Positions 53,851-63,287 of a stretch of 64,000 nucleotides of DNA are shown in pieces (positions within the stretch are counted from its first letter, which is position 1; every line of letters begins with the position of its first letter). The notes under the pieces are model-generated. The model was not told the DNA's origin. It did no database searches and saw only the letters and a list, made by a program, of their open reading frames with translations. Made by a program: the position numbers and the translations under genes. Origin of the DNA: JAGWBD01 sp965220615 (lineage in GTDB: Bacteria; Chloroflexota; Anaerolineae; Aggregatilineales; Phototrophicaceae); NCBI GenBank assembly GCA_965220615.1, contig CBDCQL010000002.1, forward strand, positions 496,001 to 560,000, written 5' to 3'.

Positions 53851-56800
53851 CTAATCTTTATGGGCTGGTCGGAGTCGGGCCAGCCTGCCCAGCAATTGTT
53901 GCAGCAGCGGCTGCCAGTCTTCCTGCCCGATCTCAACTTCCCGTTCGACCGCCGTGCGCGTGACGCGAAACTGCGTTCCCAGCGCTCGCTGCAGTTGGTC
54001 GCGGTTGACGGTGGGAAGCCAGGGTAGGCGAATCGCCAGTTCATTGTTGCGCAGGGTGATGGCCGTTGCTCCCGCTGATTGTCCCAGCAGCTTGACCTCT
54101 ATCTGGTAAAGGAGGTTGACGACGGCCGCGGGCAGCGCGCCAAAACGGTCGCGCAATTCCTCGCGGACCTGCGTCACCTCTTCCATGCGGGTCAGGCCCG
54201 CAATGCGTCGGTATATCTGCAGGCGCAATTCCATTTCATGGACCCAGGCGGCGGGCAAATAGGCCGGCAGAGGCAGGTCTATCGCCAGACGCGCGTCTAC
54301 CGCCTCATCGCGGCGCTGCGGACCCTCTTTCATCCCGCGTACCGCCTCCGAGAGCATGCGCGTGTAAAGTTGCAGGCCGACGGCGGACACCTGTCCCGTC
54401 TGGCGGTGGCTGAGGATGTCGCCGGCGCCACGCAACTCCAGATCGCGCATGGCGATTTGCAGGCCGGCGCCAAGTTCGCTGTTTTCGGCGAGGACGTCCA
54501 GGCGCGCCAGGGCTTCCTCGCCCGGGTCTCCCGTGCCGCCGTGAAAGAAGTAGGCCCATGCCTGACGGGCGCCGCGCCCCACGCGCCCTCGCATCTGGTA
54601 AAGCTGGGCCATGCCAAAGCGGTCCGCCCGGTCGACGATCAGAGTGTTGACGTTGGGGATGTCCAGGCCGTTTTCGACGATGGAGGTGCTGACCAGAACG
54701 TCATGTTCACCGCGCGAAAAGGCGCTCATGACGTTCTCAAGCGTGCGTTCGTGCATCTGGCCATGGCCGACGATGCAGCGCGCTTCCGGCACCAGTCGCT
54801 CCAGTCTGCCGCGCACCATGTCGATGGAGCGCACGCGATTGTGGACGTAAAAGACCTGCCCGCCGCGTTCCAGTTCGCGCAGGATGGCCTGGCGCGTCAG
54901 GTGCTCGTCAATCTGACCGGTGTGGGTGATGACGGGCAGGCGTTCCTCGGGCGGGGTCTGGATCATGCTGATGTCGCGCACGCCCGTCAGGCTCATATAG
55001 AGCGTGCGGGGAATCGGCGTGGCAGTCAGCGTCAGGATGTCCACCTGGGTACGCAGACGCTTGAAATGTTCCTTGTGGGTGACGCCGAAGCGTTGCTCCT
55101 CGTCGATGATGAGCAGCCCCAGGTCACGAAAGACCACGTCGGACCCCAACAGTCGATGCGTACCGATGAGAATGTCGATTTCGCCGTTGGTGATTTTGGG
55201 TAGCAGCGCGGCCTGTTCTTCGCGGGTGCGAAAGCGCGACAGCATTTCCACCTTTACGGGGAAAGGCACCAGGCGCCGGCTGAAGCTCTCCAGGTGTTGC
55301 TGGGCCAGCACGGTCGTGGGAACGAGCAGGGCAACCTGCTTCCCGTCCATCACGGCCTTGAAGGCGGCGCGCAGGGCGACCTCGGTCTTGCCATAACCCA
55401 CGTCGCCGCAAATGAGACGGTCCATCGGGAAGTCGCGCTCCATGTCGGCCTTGACTTCCCGCACGGCGCGCAACTGGTCCTCGGTCTCGATGAAGGGAAA
55501 ACCGGCCTCCAGTTCGTGCTGCCAGGCGTTGTCGGGATTGAAGCCGGCGCGGCGGGCCCGGGCGCGCTGCGCATAGAGCTCCAGCAGCTCTTTGGCTTCC
55601 TCCTGAATGGCCTTGCGGGTCTTGCTGCGGACGCGGTCCCAGTCGGGTCGCCCCAGTCGGTTGAGCGCCGGCGTCCGGTTGTCGGCGCCGATGTACCTCG
55701 TCAGGCGGTCCGCCTGGTGGATGGGCACGAAGACCATGTCCGTGCCTTCATACTCGACCAGCAGGTATTCGCGTTCGGTGCCGCCAAGGGTGCGACGGCG
55801 CAGGCCGGCGAAGCGACCGATGCCGTAATCGACGTGCACGACGACGTCGCCTTCGTGCAGGTCGCTGTAACTTCTGTCTGGCGCGCGCGGGCGGGGCGCG
55901 GTCTGGCTGCGACGCGGTTCCGGTCGGCTCCAGCCAAAGATCTCCTGATCGCTGAGCAGCAACAGGTCGCCATCGTGCGAGCGCAGACGCCAGCCTTCCT
56001 GCAGGGCGCAATCCACGAAGCACAGCGATCCCGGCTGCGGTTCCTGCTCCAGCGACTTCAACGTGGGAATGAAGCTTTCCTGTTCGCGCCAAAGTTCGGC
56101 CAGGCGCGGTGCCTGTGCAGTGACGACGACGATGCGTTCCTGTTGGCCCCTGCGCAACTGGCGCAGGTCATCGAGCATCAAACGCAACTGGCCCCCAAAA
56201 CGCGGGCCCGGCGCGAAACATTCCCGCAGGGACAGGGCAGTCGCGCCTGCTCCACCGGGCGGCCGACCCAAATGCAGGGACCGCCTTTCCTCGATCGCCT
56301 CGACCAGAGCGTCCCAGGTGAGGTAGGACAGGGGCATGTCCGAAGCGATCTGCTGTGTCGAGATGCTTTCACCCCGTTGCTTCAGCGCGCTTTCTTCCAG
56401 ACCGGCGACGGTCTCGCGCAGGGTCGACCAGTCCTCGACGACGACGAGCGCGTTGGCGGGCGCATGGTCCAGCACGCTGGCTGGTCGCTCGTCCAGCCAG
56501 GGGAGGTATTGCTCCAGCGTCGGAAACAGGGCCCCCTGTTCCAGCGCCTCGCGGTCCGTGGCCGGGCCAGAGGAGTCGGCACCCGGCAGGCTGTCAAACC
56601 AGCTGCCCAGCCTGGTGACAAGAGAGCGGGCGCGATGGGGCAGGACTTCACGGGCGGGCGTGACCTTCGTCTCCTCAAGTCGCTCCAGCGAGCGCTGGCT
56701 GGCGGGGTCAAAGCGACGCAGCTGCTCGATCTCGTCATCGAAATAGTCGACGCGCAGGGGCGTCCGTGACGCCTGCGGGAAAATGTCAATGAGTCCGCCA

Positions 56801-57348
56801 CGCCGACTGAAGGTGCCTGGCGTCAGCGCCAACGTGCTCGCCGCGTAGCCCAGGCGCAGGCAATGGGCCAGCAGGGCATCCGGCGGCAGACGTACGCCTG
56901 GCCGCAAAGTAAGGGTTTCCGCCGCGAATTCTTCCGCCCTCATGCTGCGCTGCATGAGCGCGCGCGCCGGACAGACGATAATTGGCGCTCCCTGCACGCT
57001 GTCAGCGGCGTGAAGTGCCGCCAGCGCCGCGATGCGGCTGCGTATGGCGGCATCGCCCCAGGGCGCCCGCTCGTAGAAGTGCGGCACCGGTTCCGCGAAA
57101 CGGTACACGGGCCTGTCGGGTAGCCAGACCGGCAACTGGCCGGTGACGTTCCAGGCGCGGTCCACGCGGGCAGTCAGAAAGAGAACGGGGCCTTCCCACT
57201 CATGGGCCAGCGCGGCCAGCACAAAGGGCCGCGCCGCGCCGATCACCTGCAGGTCCGGCAGGGGCGTCTTGTGGTGCAGATGTTGCTGGACTTCTTGCCA
57301 CGCAGGGACGCTGCGCAGAAGCGGGAACAGTCCTGTCAGTTCTGTCAT
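53851..57348 (-). CDS. mfd: Transcription-repair coupling factor
   Basis: A 1165-residue motor that removes stalled RNA polymerase and recruits UvrA. Domains in order: UvrB-like N-terminal module (about 1-330); RNA polymerase-interaction CarD-like domain (DLHEGDVVVHVDYGIGRFAG, about 490-560); RecG-like helicase with Walker A ICGDVGYGKTEVALRA and DEEQ box LLIIDEEQRFGV; TATPIPRTLYMSLTGVRD; and motif VI QMRGRVGRGARQAWAY. The TRCF C-terminal domain follows. Length is normal. It lies 39 bp downstream of the Gfo/Idh gene on the same strand and probably shares its transcript. Confidence 0.97.
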   Translation of the reverse strand: MTELTGLFPLLRSVPAWQEVQQHLHHKTPLPDLQVIGAARPFVLAALAHEWEGPVLFLTARVDRAWNVTGQLPVWLPDRPVYRFAEPVPHFYERAPWGDAAIRSRIAALAALHAADSVQGAPIIVCPARALMQRSMRAEEFAAETLTLRPGVRLPPDALLAHCLRLGYAASTLALTPGTFSRRGGLIDIFPQASRTPLRVDYFDDEIEQLRRFDPASQRSLERLEETKVTPAREVLPHRARSLVTRLGSWFDSLPGADSSGPATDREALEQGALFPTLEQYLPWLDERPASVLDHAPANALVVVEDWSTLRETVAGLEESALKQRGESISTQQIASDMPLSYLTWDALVEAIEERRSLHLGRPPGGAGATALSLRECFAPGPRFGGQLRLMLDDLRQLRRGQQERIVVVTAQAPRLAELWREQESFIPTLKSLEQEPQPGSLCFVDCALQEGWRLRSHDGDLLLLSDQEIFGWSRPEPRRSQTAPRPRAPDRSYSDLHEGDVVVHVDYGIGRFAGLRRRTLGGTEREYLLVEYEGTDMVFVPIHQADRLTRYIGADNRTPALNRLGRPDWDRVRSKTRKAIQEEAKELLELYAQRARARRAGFNPDNAWQHELEAGFPFIETEDQLRAVREVKADMERDFPMDRLICGDVGYGKTEVALRAAFKAVMDGKQVALLVPTTVLAQQHLESFSRRLVPFPVKVEMLSRFRTREEQAALLPKITNGEIDILIGTHRLLGSDVVFRDLGLLIIDEEQRFGVTHKEHFKRLRTQVDILTLTATPIPRTLYMSLTGVRDISMIQTPPEERLPVITHTGQIDEHLTRQAILRELERGGQVFYVHNRVRSIDMVRGRLERLVPEARCIVGHGQMHERTLENVMSAFSRGEHDVLVSTSIVENGLDIPNVNTLIVDRADRFGMAQLYQMRGRVGRGARQAWAYFFHGGTGDPGEEALARLDVLAENSELGAGLQIAMRDLELRGAGDILSHRQTGQVSAVGLQLYTRMLSEAVRGMKEGPQRRDEAVDARLAIDLPLPAYLPAAWVHEMELRLQIYRRIAGLTRMEEVTQVREELRDRFGALPAAVVNLLYQIEVKLLGQSAGATAITLRNNELAIRLPWLPTVNRDQLQRALGTQFRVTRTAVEREVEIGQEDWQPLLQQLLGRLARLRPAHKD

Positions 57349-57387
57349 GAGTGTTGTTTCCGGCCGGGCAGAGTGCAGGTTGGGGCT

Positions 57388-58419
57388 TCAGGCATGGACG
57401 TCGACCGGCATTTTGCGCGCGGCGCTGTCGATGGCGGCGTGGACCATCGCGAGGCTGTGAATATTGTCGCCGGCAACTGTCTCCACGCTTCCGCCTTCCC
57501 GCACTGCGCGCAGAAAGTCACGGATCAGGCCGCCGTGGCTGCCGGTCTGCTCCGGTGGCACGGCGATTTCAGGCAGGGTCACGTCGGCCAGGGGGCGCAT
57601 GAAGCCTTCGTCTCCGCGGGTCACCTGGGCGCGGAAGCCCGTTTCACCATCCCAGGTGACGCTGCCACGCGTCCCGACGATGCGCCAGTCGCACTCCCAG
57701 GAGGTGTGCAGGCCTTCGCTGCACCAGCTGCCGCGATAGGTATAGACGATGCCGCCGCTCATCTGGAAGACGGCCACCGCCGAGGCGTCGCCTTCGTACC
57801 AGGAGCCTGCCGGATTCCATTCGTGACAGTAGACCGTTTGCGCTTCCGACGCCGTGAGGTAGCGGGCGGCGTCGAAAGTATGGATGGCCATGTCCGCCAG
57901 CAAGACGTGCGGCATACGATCGCGAAAGCCGCCAAAGTGGGCGCCAATGTAGAAGTCGCTGTTGACCGTGGTCAACTGGCCCAGGACTCCGCTGGCGAGA
58001 AAGGCGCGCAGGCGACGAATGTTGCTGTTGTAGCGGCGATTCTGAATCACGGCAAAGAGGCGACCGGCCGCTTCCGCCGCCTCGACCATCCGGCGCGCCT
58101 CCTCCATGTTGTCTGCCAGGGGTTTCTCGCCGAGGACGTGCGCGCCATGCGCCAGCGCCGTCAGGGTGACGTCGTGGTGGGCTTCCGGCACGGTGCAGTT
58201 GAATACGATATCCGGTCGCACCCGCTGCAGGGTGGCTTCCAGGTCATCGCTGACGACTGCTGCCGCGGCATTCCATGCGGCGGCGCTGCTGCGAGCGGCT
58301 TCGAGGTCGAGGTCGACGAAACCCGCCATCGTCAGGCCCTTCAGGTCAGCCGCCCCGCGGCGCCAGGTGTCGCTGATGCTGCCGCAGCCGACCAGCACAC
58401 ATTTCAGTTCCGAATTCAT
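57388..58419 (-). CDS. Gfo/Idh/MocA-family oxidoreductase
   Basis: A 343-residue NAD(P)-dependent dehydrogenase. The N-terminal Rossmann fold starts LKCVLVGCGSISDTWRRGA (about 4-22). The family signature GEKPLADN, with the catalytic lysine, is near residue 97. The C-terminal alpha/beta domain includes MAIHTFDAARYL, with the catalytic-type histidine. Such enzymes oxidise sugars, inositols or their derivatives; the substrate is unknown and no sugar operon adjoins. The ATG at 58419 with GAGGTCCCACC upstream is chosen over an extension of 50 codons. A promoter candidate is at 58445-58473. Next on the transcript is mfd, a functionally unrelated gene. Confidence 0.88.
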   Translation of the reverse strand: MNSELKCVLVGCGSISDTWRRGAADLKGLTMAGFVDLDLEAARSSAAAWNAAAAVVSDDLEATLQRVRPDIVFNCTVPEAHHDVTLTALAHGAHVLGEKPLADNMEEARRMVEAAEAAGRLFAVIQNRRYNSNIRRLRAFLASGVLGQLTTVNSDFYIGAHFGGFRDRMPHVLLADMAIHTFDAARYLTASEAQTVYCHEWNPAGSWYEGDASAVAVFQMSGGIVYTYRGSWCSEGLHTSWECDWRIVGTRGSVTWDGETGFRAQVTRGDEGFMRPLADVTLPEIAVPPEQTGSHGGLIRDFLRAVREGGSVETVAGDNIHSLAMVHAAIDSAARKMPVDVHA

Positions 58420-58444
58420 GGTGGGACCTCGCGTCAGGCTGCGC

Positions 58445-58473
58445 ATGATACACGAGGCCTCTTCGGGCGACAA
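58445..58473 (-). promoter_or_regulatory. Candidate sigma70 promoter for the Gfo/Idh-mfd transcript
   Basis: On the minus strand TTGTCG (58473-58468) and TATCAT (58450-58445) are separated by 17 bp, about 25 bp before the oxidoreductase ATG. The -10 matches consensus at five of six positions. Confidence 0.5.
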
Positions 58474-58478
58474 TGCGC

Positions 58479-58508
58479 TGGACTGGCCTCTCGCGCCTGG
58501 TGTATGCT
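58479..58508 (+). promoter_or_regulatory. Candidate promoter for the ABC exporter-pth operon
   Basis: TGGACT (58479-58484) and TATGCT (58503-58508) are 18 bp apart. If used, transcription starts near 58515, which would make the ATG at 58535 the true start of the exporter gene. Confidence 0.3.
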
Positions 58509-58534
58509 GAATGGCAGAAGAGGGGCCTGAAGAC

Positions 58535-60496
58535 ATGGGATTTCGCGGCGGCGGCGACTGGCGCCTCATGCGAAACGTGGAAGAGCATCGGGCCGACGTG
58601 ACCTGGGCACTGCTGCGTCGTGTGCTGGGTTACGCCTGGCCCTGGCGCTGGCGTCTGCTGTTGATGCTGTTGACCATCCTGCTCACGGCGGGACTGGGCT
58701 TGCTGACCCCACTCATCTTTCGTGATCTGATCGACGAGGCGCTGCCAAAGCGCGACGTGCAGCGACTGCATCTTCTGTCGCTCCTGCTCATCGCCGTGCC
58801 GCTGGCCATTGGCGCGCTGCGCTTGTGGCAGCGCAAACTCAGCGCGGAGGTCGCCGAGGAACTGATATTTGAATTGCGGGTGAAGTTGTTCGAGCATTTG
58901 CAACGCATGTCCCTGCGCTTCTTCACCCATACCCAGACCGGCGAGCTGATGAGCCGCCTCAACAACGACGTCATCGGCGCGCAAACGGCCATCAGCAACA
59001 CCATCGTCGACCTGTTGTCCAATCTTGTCACGGCCGTGGCCACCCTGGCCGTCATGCTCACCCTGGAGTGGCGTTTGACCCTGCTGGGCGTGGCGGTTTT
59101 GCCGCTCTTTGCCCTGGTGGCGCGGCGGATTGCCAGACGGCTTCGCGAGATCGCCAGGCGCCAGATGAATCAGAACGCCAGCATGAACGCCACGATCAAC
59201 GAGACCCTGAATATCAGTGGCGCCCTGCTCGTCAAACTTTTTGGGCGAATCGACAGCGAAATCGCGCGTTTCAGTGAACGCGCCGGCGCACTGCGTGCAA
59301 CCGGCGTGGACCAGGCGGTGACCAGCGGACAGTTTTTCATTCTCATCGGTCTGGTAAGCGCCATTGGCACGGCCCTAGTCTACTGGGTGGGTGGCCTGCT
59401 GGTCATTGAGGAAGTGTTCACCATCGGCACCATCGTGGCCTTCAGCGCTTACCTGACCCAGCTTTATGGCCCGTTGCGAATGCTGACCAACGCGCCGGTC
59501 GCCTTCGCCCAGTCGATGGTCAGCTTCGAGCGCGTTTTCGAGGTGATCGATCTGCCGCTGGAGATCGCCGAGCGGGAGAATCCGGTCGAGCTTGTGCGTC
59601 CCCGCGGCGAACTGACTTTCGAAGACGTCAGTTTCAGCTATCGCGAAAGCGGCAGCAGCCTGCTCAGGGACGTCATGCGGTACGGGCGGATGGAAGACTT
59701 CACGGTCTTTTCCGGCGTTTCGCAGCGGGAGGAACGACTGAAGCGGTCTCGTGGCACTACCGAAGCCAGCAACAGTCAGGCGCGCGAAAAGGCCCTGGAT
59801 GATATCAGTTTCACCATGAGGCCGGGCCAGCTGGTGGCCCTGGTGGGTCCCAGTGGCGCGGGCAAGTCCACCATGACCTGGTTAATCCCTCGTCTCTACG
59901 ACCCGGACCGGGGGCGCATCCTGGTCGACGGCAACGATTTGCGTGACGTGTCGCTAAAGTCGCTTGTCGGCCAAATCGGTATGGTCACGCAGGAGACCTA
60001 TCTCTTTCACGACAGCATTCGCAGCAACCTGCGTTATGCCAGACTGGATGCCAGCGAAGAGGAAATGGAGGCCGCCTGTCGCGCCGCCAACATCCACAGT
60101 TTCATCGCCGATCTGGAAAAGGGTTATGACACCCTGGTGGGCGAGCGGGGTTATCGCCTCAGCGGCGGCGAAAAGCAGCGCATCGCCATCGCGCGTGTCA
60201 TTCTGAAGGACCCGCGCATTCTGGTGCTCGACGAGGCCACCAGTCATCTGGACAGCCAGTCCGAGGCCCTGATCCAGGAAGCGTTGAAGACCGTCATGCA
60301 GGGCCGCACCTCGCTGGTGATTGCGCACCGGCTCAGCACCATTCTGGCGGCCGACCTGATCCTCGTGCTGGACCGCGGCCGCGTCGTGGAGCGCGGCACA
60401 CACGGTAGCCTGCTGGCCAAAGGCGGCCTTTACCGGAAACTCTACGAGACCCAGTTTCGCCCGGAAGCTGACGCCCTCTCTGGCAGGCCGGCGTGA
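58535..60496 (+). CDS. ABC exporter, fused membrane and ATPase domains, with insertion in the NBD
   Basis: A 653-residue half-transporter (661 if started at 58511) that would work as a dimer, like MsbA/LmrA-type exporters. Counting from 58511, a six-helix membrane domain (about 45-335, with TQTGELMSRLNNDV in the coupling region) precedes an ATPase. The ATPase has Walker A VGPSGAGKST (446-455), signature LSGGEKQR (550-557), Walker B ILVLDEATSHLD and the H-loop histidine in LVIAHRLST. Unusually, about 45 extra residues (379-427) separate the A-loop strand VSFSYR from LDDISF, where the family has a few residues. Its stop overlaps the pth GTG. Substrate unknown. Confidence 0.9.
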   Translation: MGFRGGGDWRLMRNVEEHRADVTWALLRRVLGYAWPWRWRLLLMLLTILLTAGLGLLTPLIFRDLIDEALPKRDVQRLHLLSLLLIAVPLAIGALRLWQRKLSAEVAEELIFELRVKLFEHLQRMSLRFFTHTQTGELMSRLNNDVIGAQTAISNTIVDLLSNLVTAVATLAVMLTLEWRLTLLGVAVLPLFALVARRIARRLREIARRQMNQNASMNATINETLNISGALLVKLFGRIDSEIARFSERAGALRATGVDQAVTSGQFFILIGLVSAIGTALVYWVGGLLVIEEVFTIGTIVAFSAYLTQLYGPLRMLTNAPVAFAQSMVSFERVFEVIDLPLEIAERENPVELVRPRGELTFEDVSFSYRESGSSLLRDVMRYGRMEDFTVFSGVSQREERLKRSRGTTEASNSQAREKALDDISFTMRPGQLVALVGPSGAGKSTMTWLIPRLYDPDRGRILVDGNDLRDVSLKSLVGQIGMVTQETYLFHDSIRSNLRYARLDASEEEMEAACRAANIHSFIADLEKGYDTLVGERGYRLSGGEKQRIAIARVILKDPRILVLDEATSHLDSQSEALIQEALKTVMQGRTSLVIAHRLSTILAADLILVLDRGRVVERGTHGSLLAKGGLYRKLYETQFRPEADALSGRPA

Positions 60497-61515
60497 GCGA
60501 CCGCTGGCTGATCGTCGGCCTGGGCAACCCGGGCCGCAGGTACGAGCGGACGCGTCACAACGTGGGCTGGTTTGTGCTGGACGAACTGGCGCGACGACAT
60601 GCCCTGCAGTTCATTCGCAGCGCCCAGGGCGCGCTTCTGGCGGAAGGCAGAATTCAGGGTCAATCTGTGATATTGGCCAAACCCCTGGGCTACATGAACC
60701 GCAGCGGACAGCCGACGGGCAGTTTGTTGCGTTACTGGCGCATTGAAACGGAGCGTCTGCTGGTTGTGCTTGATGATCTTGACCAGTCGGCAGGGACCAT
60801 GCGCATGCGACCGGGCGGCGGCGCGGGCGGGCAACGGGGCCTGCAGGACATCATCAATCAACTGGGCACGCGCGAATTCAGCCGGCTGCGCCTGGGTATC
60901 GGGCGACCGCCCGGTCGTATGGAGCCGAGCGCCTGGGTGTTGAAACCCCTGCGCGGCGATGACCTGATCAGGGCGCAGGAGATGGTGGGACGGGCCGCCG
61001 ACGCCGTGGAGACCTGGTTGCAGTCGGGAACGGAAACCGCCATGACCCGGCACAATGGCGATGGAACGCGGGAGACGACGCAGAAGCGTCGCGAGTCTCC
61101 TGAAGAGGACCTGGAGCGTTGGCAGCGGGCGCAGGAACTCAACCCCGGGGACCCGGGACCGCCGGAACGCATTGGCCGCACCTTGTTGCGTCTGGAACGG
61201 CCGCAGGAGGCGGCCGGGTGGATGCTGCGCGCGGCGGCCTTGCATGAAGGACTCGGTGACACAGATCGTTCGCTTTTGTTGCAGGAACGGGCCCTGAAGC
61301 TGGACCCGTCGCGGGTCGACGCGCAAAGACAACTGGCGACGCAGTGGCTGGCGCTGGGAAACCCTCGCAAGGCCGTGAGGCGTCTGTGGACGCTGGCGCA
61401 ATGGCTGGGGCAACAAGAGCGAAACGACGAAGCGCTGTCCGTGCTGGAGGAATTGCTGGCGCTGAATGGCAACCACGGGCCCGCGGCCATGCTGCATGGC
61501 AAGTTGCGGGAGTAG
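60493..61515 (+). CDS. pth: Peptidyl-tRNA hydrolase fused to a C-terminal TPR-like domain
   Basis: A 340-residue protein; ordinary Pth is 185-205. Residues 1-185 are Pth, which frees tRNA from stalled peptidyl-tRNA. Key residues are N12 in VGLGNPGRRYE, the catalytic H22 in TRHNVG, N69 in GYMNRSG and D94 in VVLDDLD. The usual GGHNG segment reads GGQRG (Q114, R115), so two residues that contact the substrate in E. coli are changed. After a polar linker (about 186-204), residues 205-340 form helical hairpins with a TPR look (ALKLDPSRVDAQRQLATQWL, ALSVLEELLALNGNHGPAA). The GTG overlaps the exporter stop. Its proximity to ssrA (tmRNA) is of interest but may be chance. Confidence 0.88.
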   Translation: MSDRWLIVGLGNPGRRYERTRHNVGWFVLDELARRHALQFIRSAQGALLAEGRIQGQSVILAKPLGYMNRSGQPTGSLLRYWRIETERLLVVLDDLDQSAGTMRMRPGGGAGGQRGLQDIINQLGTREFSRLRLGIGRPPGRMEPSAWVLKPLRGDDLIRAQEMVGRAADAVETWLQSGTETAMTRHNGDGTRETTQKRRESPEEDLERWQRAQELNPGDPGPPERIGRTLLRLERPQEAAGWMLRAAALHEGLGDTDRSLLLQERALKLDPSRVDAQRQLATQWLALGNPRKAVRRLWTLAQWLGQQERNDEALSVLEELLALNGNHGPAAMLHGKLRE

Positions 61516-61535
61516 ATTGTCGCCCGGCAGTCCCC

Positions 61536-62498
61536 TCAGACCAGCGAACGATAGAGCAGTTGCTTCCAGCGCGGCACGTCGATTTTCCAGCAGACGGTCA
61601 CGTTGGCGGCCAGCGCCTGCGCCCAGGTATGCCGGTTACGCACGTCCCCGGCATTGTCGAGCTGGTCGACGATGGTCATGCCGCGGGTCAACTCACTTTG
61701 CGTCTCGATTTCCACGGCATGGCGGCCGCTGCGGGTGCAAATATCCGGCTCCAGCGCGATGGCCATGGCAACCGGGTCCGGCAGGTCCAGGTTGTCTTCG
61801 CCGGACTGAATTTGAATGGCTTCCATGGCGCTGCGGTTGCAGTCGATGCTGAAGTGCGCCAGCGGTGTATCCAGACTGCGCACGTGAGCGATGTCCTCCT
61901 GGGACAGGGCGGCGTCAAAGCGACTCAGTTCCCAGCCAACCATCTCAACGGGCAGGCCGGACAGGAAGACCATGCGGGCGGCTTCGGGGTCGTGCCAGAC
62001 GTTGAATTCGGCGGCGGGCGATACGTTGCCGACCGACCAGGCCGTGCCCCCCATCACCACGCAACGACTGACCATGCCGACGATCTCCGGCGCGCGCGCC
62101 AACGCCAGGGCGACGTTGGTCAGAGGCCCGAGAGTTACAAGCACGATACCCGGGTTATCGCGGATCGTGTTGACCAGGGCATCGACGGCGTGGCCCCCGG
62201 CTGCCTGGGCCTGGGGCGGCGGGTAGTTCATGTTGCCCATGCCGTCAAGGCCGTGAAACCAGTCCGCGCGCGCATTGGAACGCAGCAGCGGCTGGTCGGC
62301 GCCGGCATAGACGGGCACGTCGTTGCGACCGCAAAACTCCATCGTGGTGAGGGCGTTGCGCACGCCCTGCGCCACGTCCACGTTGCCAGAGACGATGGTC
62401 AACGCGCGTATGTCTACGTCCGGGGCCCGCAGGGCCATGATCAGGGCCACGGCGTCATCCGAGGCGGTGTCGGTGTCGATCAGAAAGCTGCGGGTCAT
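61536..62498 (-). CDS. Nucleoside hydrolase (IunH/RihA family)
   Basis: A 320-residue cytoplasmic enzyme that splits ribonucleosides into base and ribose. The calcium-binding N-terminal motif LIDTDTASDDAVAL gives D8, D10, D14 and D15, slightly changed from the usual DTDPGxDDA. Later segments include VVMGGTAWSVGNVSPAAEFN (the family GG-NxxPxAEFN motif with the ribose-binding residues). No histidine equivalent to the pyrimidine-specific site was assigned, so base preference is open. It lies 31 bp after the preceding lipoprotein gene on the same strand and converges on pth. Confidence 0.92.
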   Translation of the reverse strand: MTRSFLIDTDTASDDAVALIMALRAPDVDIRALTIVSGNVDVAQGVRNALTTMEFCGRNDVPVYAGADQPLLRSNARADWFHGLDGMGNMNYPPPQAQAAGGHAVDALVNTIRDNPGIVLVTLGPLTNVALALARAPEIVGMVSRCVVMGGTAWSVGNVSPAAEFNVWHDPEAARMVFLSGLPVEMVGWELSRFDAALSQEDIAHVRSLDTPLAHFSIDCNRSAMEAIQIQSGEDNLDLPDPVAMAIALEPDICTRSGRHAVEIETQSELTRGMTIVDQLDNAGDVRNRHTWAQALAANVTVCWKIDVPRWKQLLYRSLV

Positions 62499-62529
62499 CT
62501 CAGGCTCCTGTAATGTACAGCGACCGGCA

Positions 62530-63237
62530 TTACAGGTCGCGAATGCTGAAGGTCACGAAGTCACTTGCAGGAACGCCATTGATTTCGAGGCGAACGCTCC
62601 AGTTTCCGGCGACGAAGGGCAGGTCGCTTTGTTCAATGTAAAACCAGATGCAATTACCGTTGATTGGCGCACCCGGACGCCACTCCAGCAGGGATTCGCG
62701 TCCCGAGATGACGAAGCGCGCCGCGATCTGCGTGTTTGCCCGAATGTTCCAGGCCGTGGCGACGACATAGATGCGCTCGGCGTTGGCCCTGAAGTCGAAC
62801 TGAGGCTGACTGGCGCAATCATTGTCGCGAACGGAGGCCGCCATCACGATGTCCGTAAAACGCGCCTGTTCGGAAAACTGCAGGGGCAGTTCCGTGGCAA
62901 CTGGAACGGTCGGGGCGGAGCTTACGTTATCCGGCAGCGGAAAGGGTGTGCCAGTGGGGCCGCTGATGCTGCCAGGGAAAGGAGTGCCCCTGGCGCTCAG
63001 GGTGGCATCCAGTTCCTGACGTTGGCGGCGGGCAAATTCGACGCGTGTGGCCATGTAATCGAGCGTAACTTCAAGGCGCTCGGCGCCGACGGTGGCAGTT
63101 TCCCGCAGGGCAGATATCTGGGTCTCCAGGTTGAGTCCGCGTGCGACCAAAGTGAGTTCGACGTTATTCTGGCGCTGGCAAGCCGTCAGCAGGGCGAAGG
63201 TAACAAACAAAAACGGCAGGGAAACGTGAAGCCGCAC
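62530..63237 (-). CDS. Putative lipoprotein, unknown function
   Basis: A 235-residue protein with an N-terminal signal and a lipobox LLTAC (cysteine near residue 20). It is followed by about 60 residues of likely coiled coil (TQISALRETATVGAERLEVT), then a Pro/Thr/Gly-rich linker (about 85-115). The C-terminal domain (about 120-235) is beta-rich and ends VRLEINGVPASDFVTFSIRD, similar in style to Ig-like or CARDB-like domains, but not recognised. GTG start with GGAGGTCCC directly upstream. It lies just downstream of ssrA and its terminator-like hairpin, and upstream of the nucleoside hydrolase gene. A ligand is unknown. Confidence 0.65.
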   Translation of the reverse strand: MRLHVSLPFLFVTFALLTACQRQNNVELTLVARGLNLETQISALRETATVGAERLEVTLDYMATRVEFARRQRQELDATLSARGTPFPGSISGPTGTPFPLPDNVSSAPTVPVATELPLQFSEQARFTDIVMAASVRDNDCASQPQFDFRANAERIYVVATAWNIRANTQIAARFVISGRESLLEWRPGAPINGNCIWFYIEQSDLPFVAGNWSVRLEINGVPASDFVTFSIRDL

Positions 63238-63258
63238 GGGACCTCCAGGTACACAAGA

Positions 63259-63280
63259 CCGCCCGAAACGCTACGGGCGG
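63259..63280 (-). terminator. ssrA: Hairpin downstream of ssrA, probable terminator
   Basis: On the minus strand CCGCCCG (63280-63274) pairs with CGGGCGG (63265-63259) in a 7-bp GC stem, followed by TCTTGTGT. It begins eight bases after the 3' end of tmRNA. Confidence 0.55.
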
Positions 63281-63287
63281 CCTGGAG

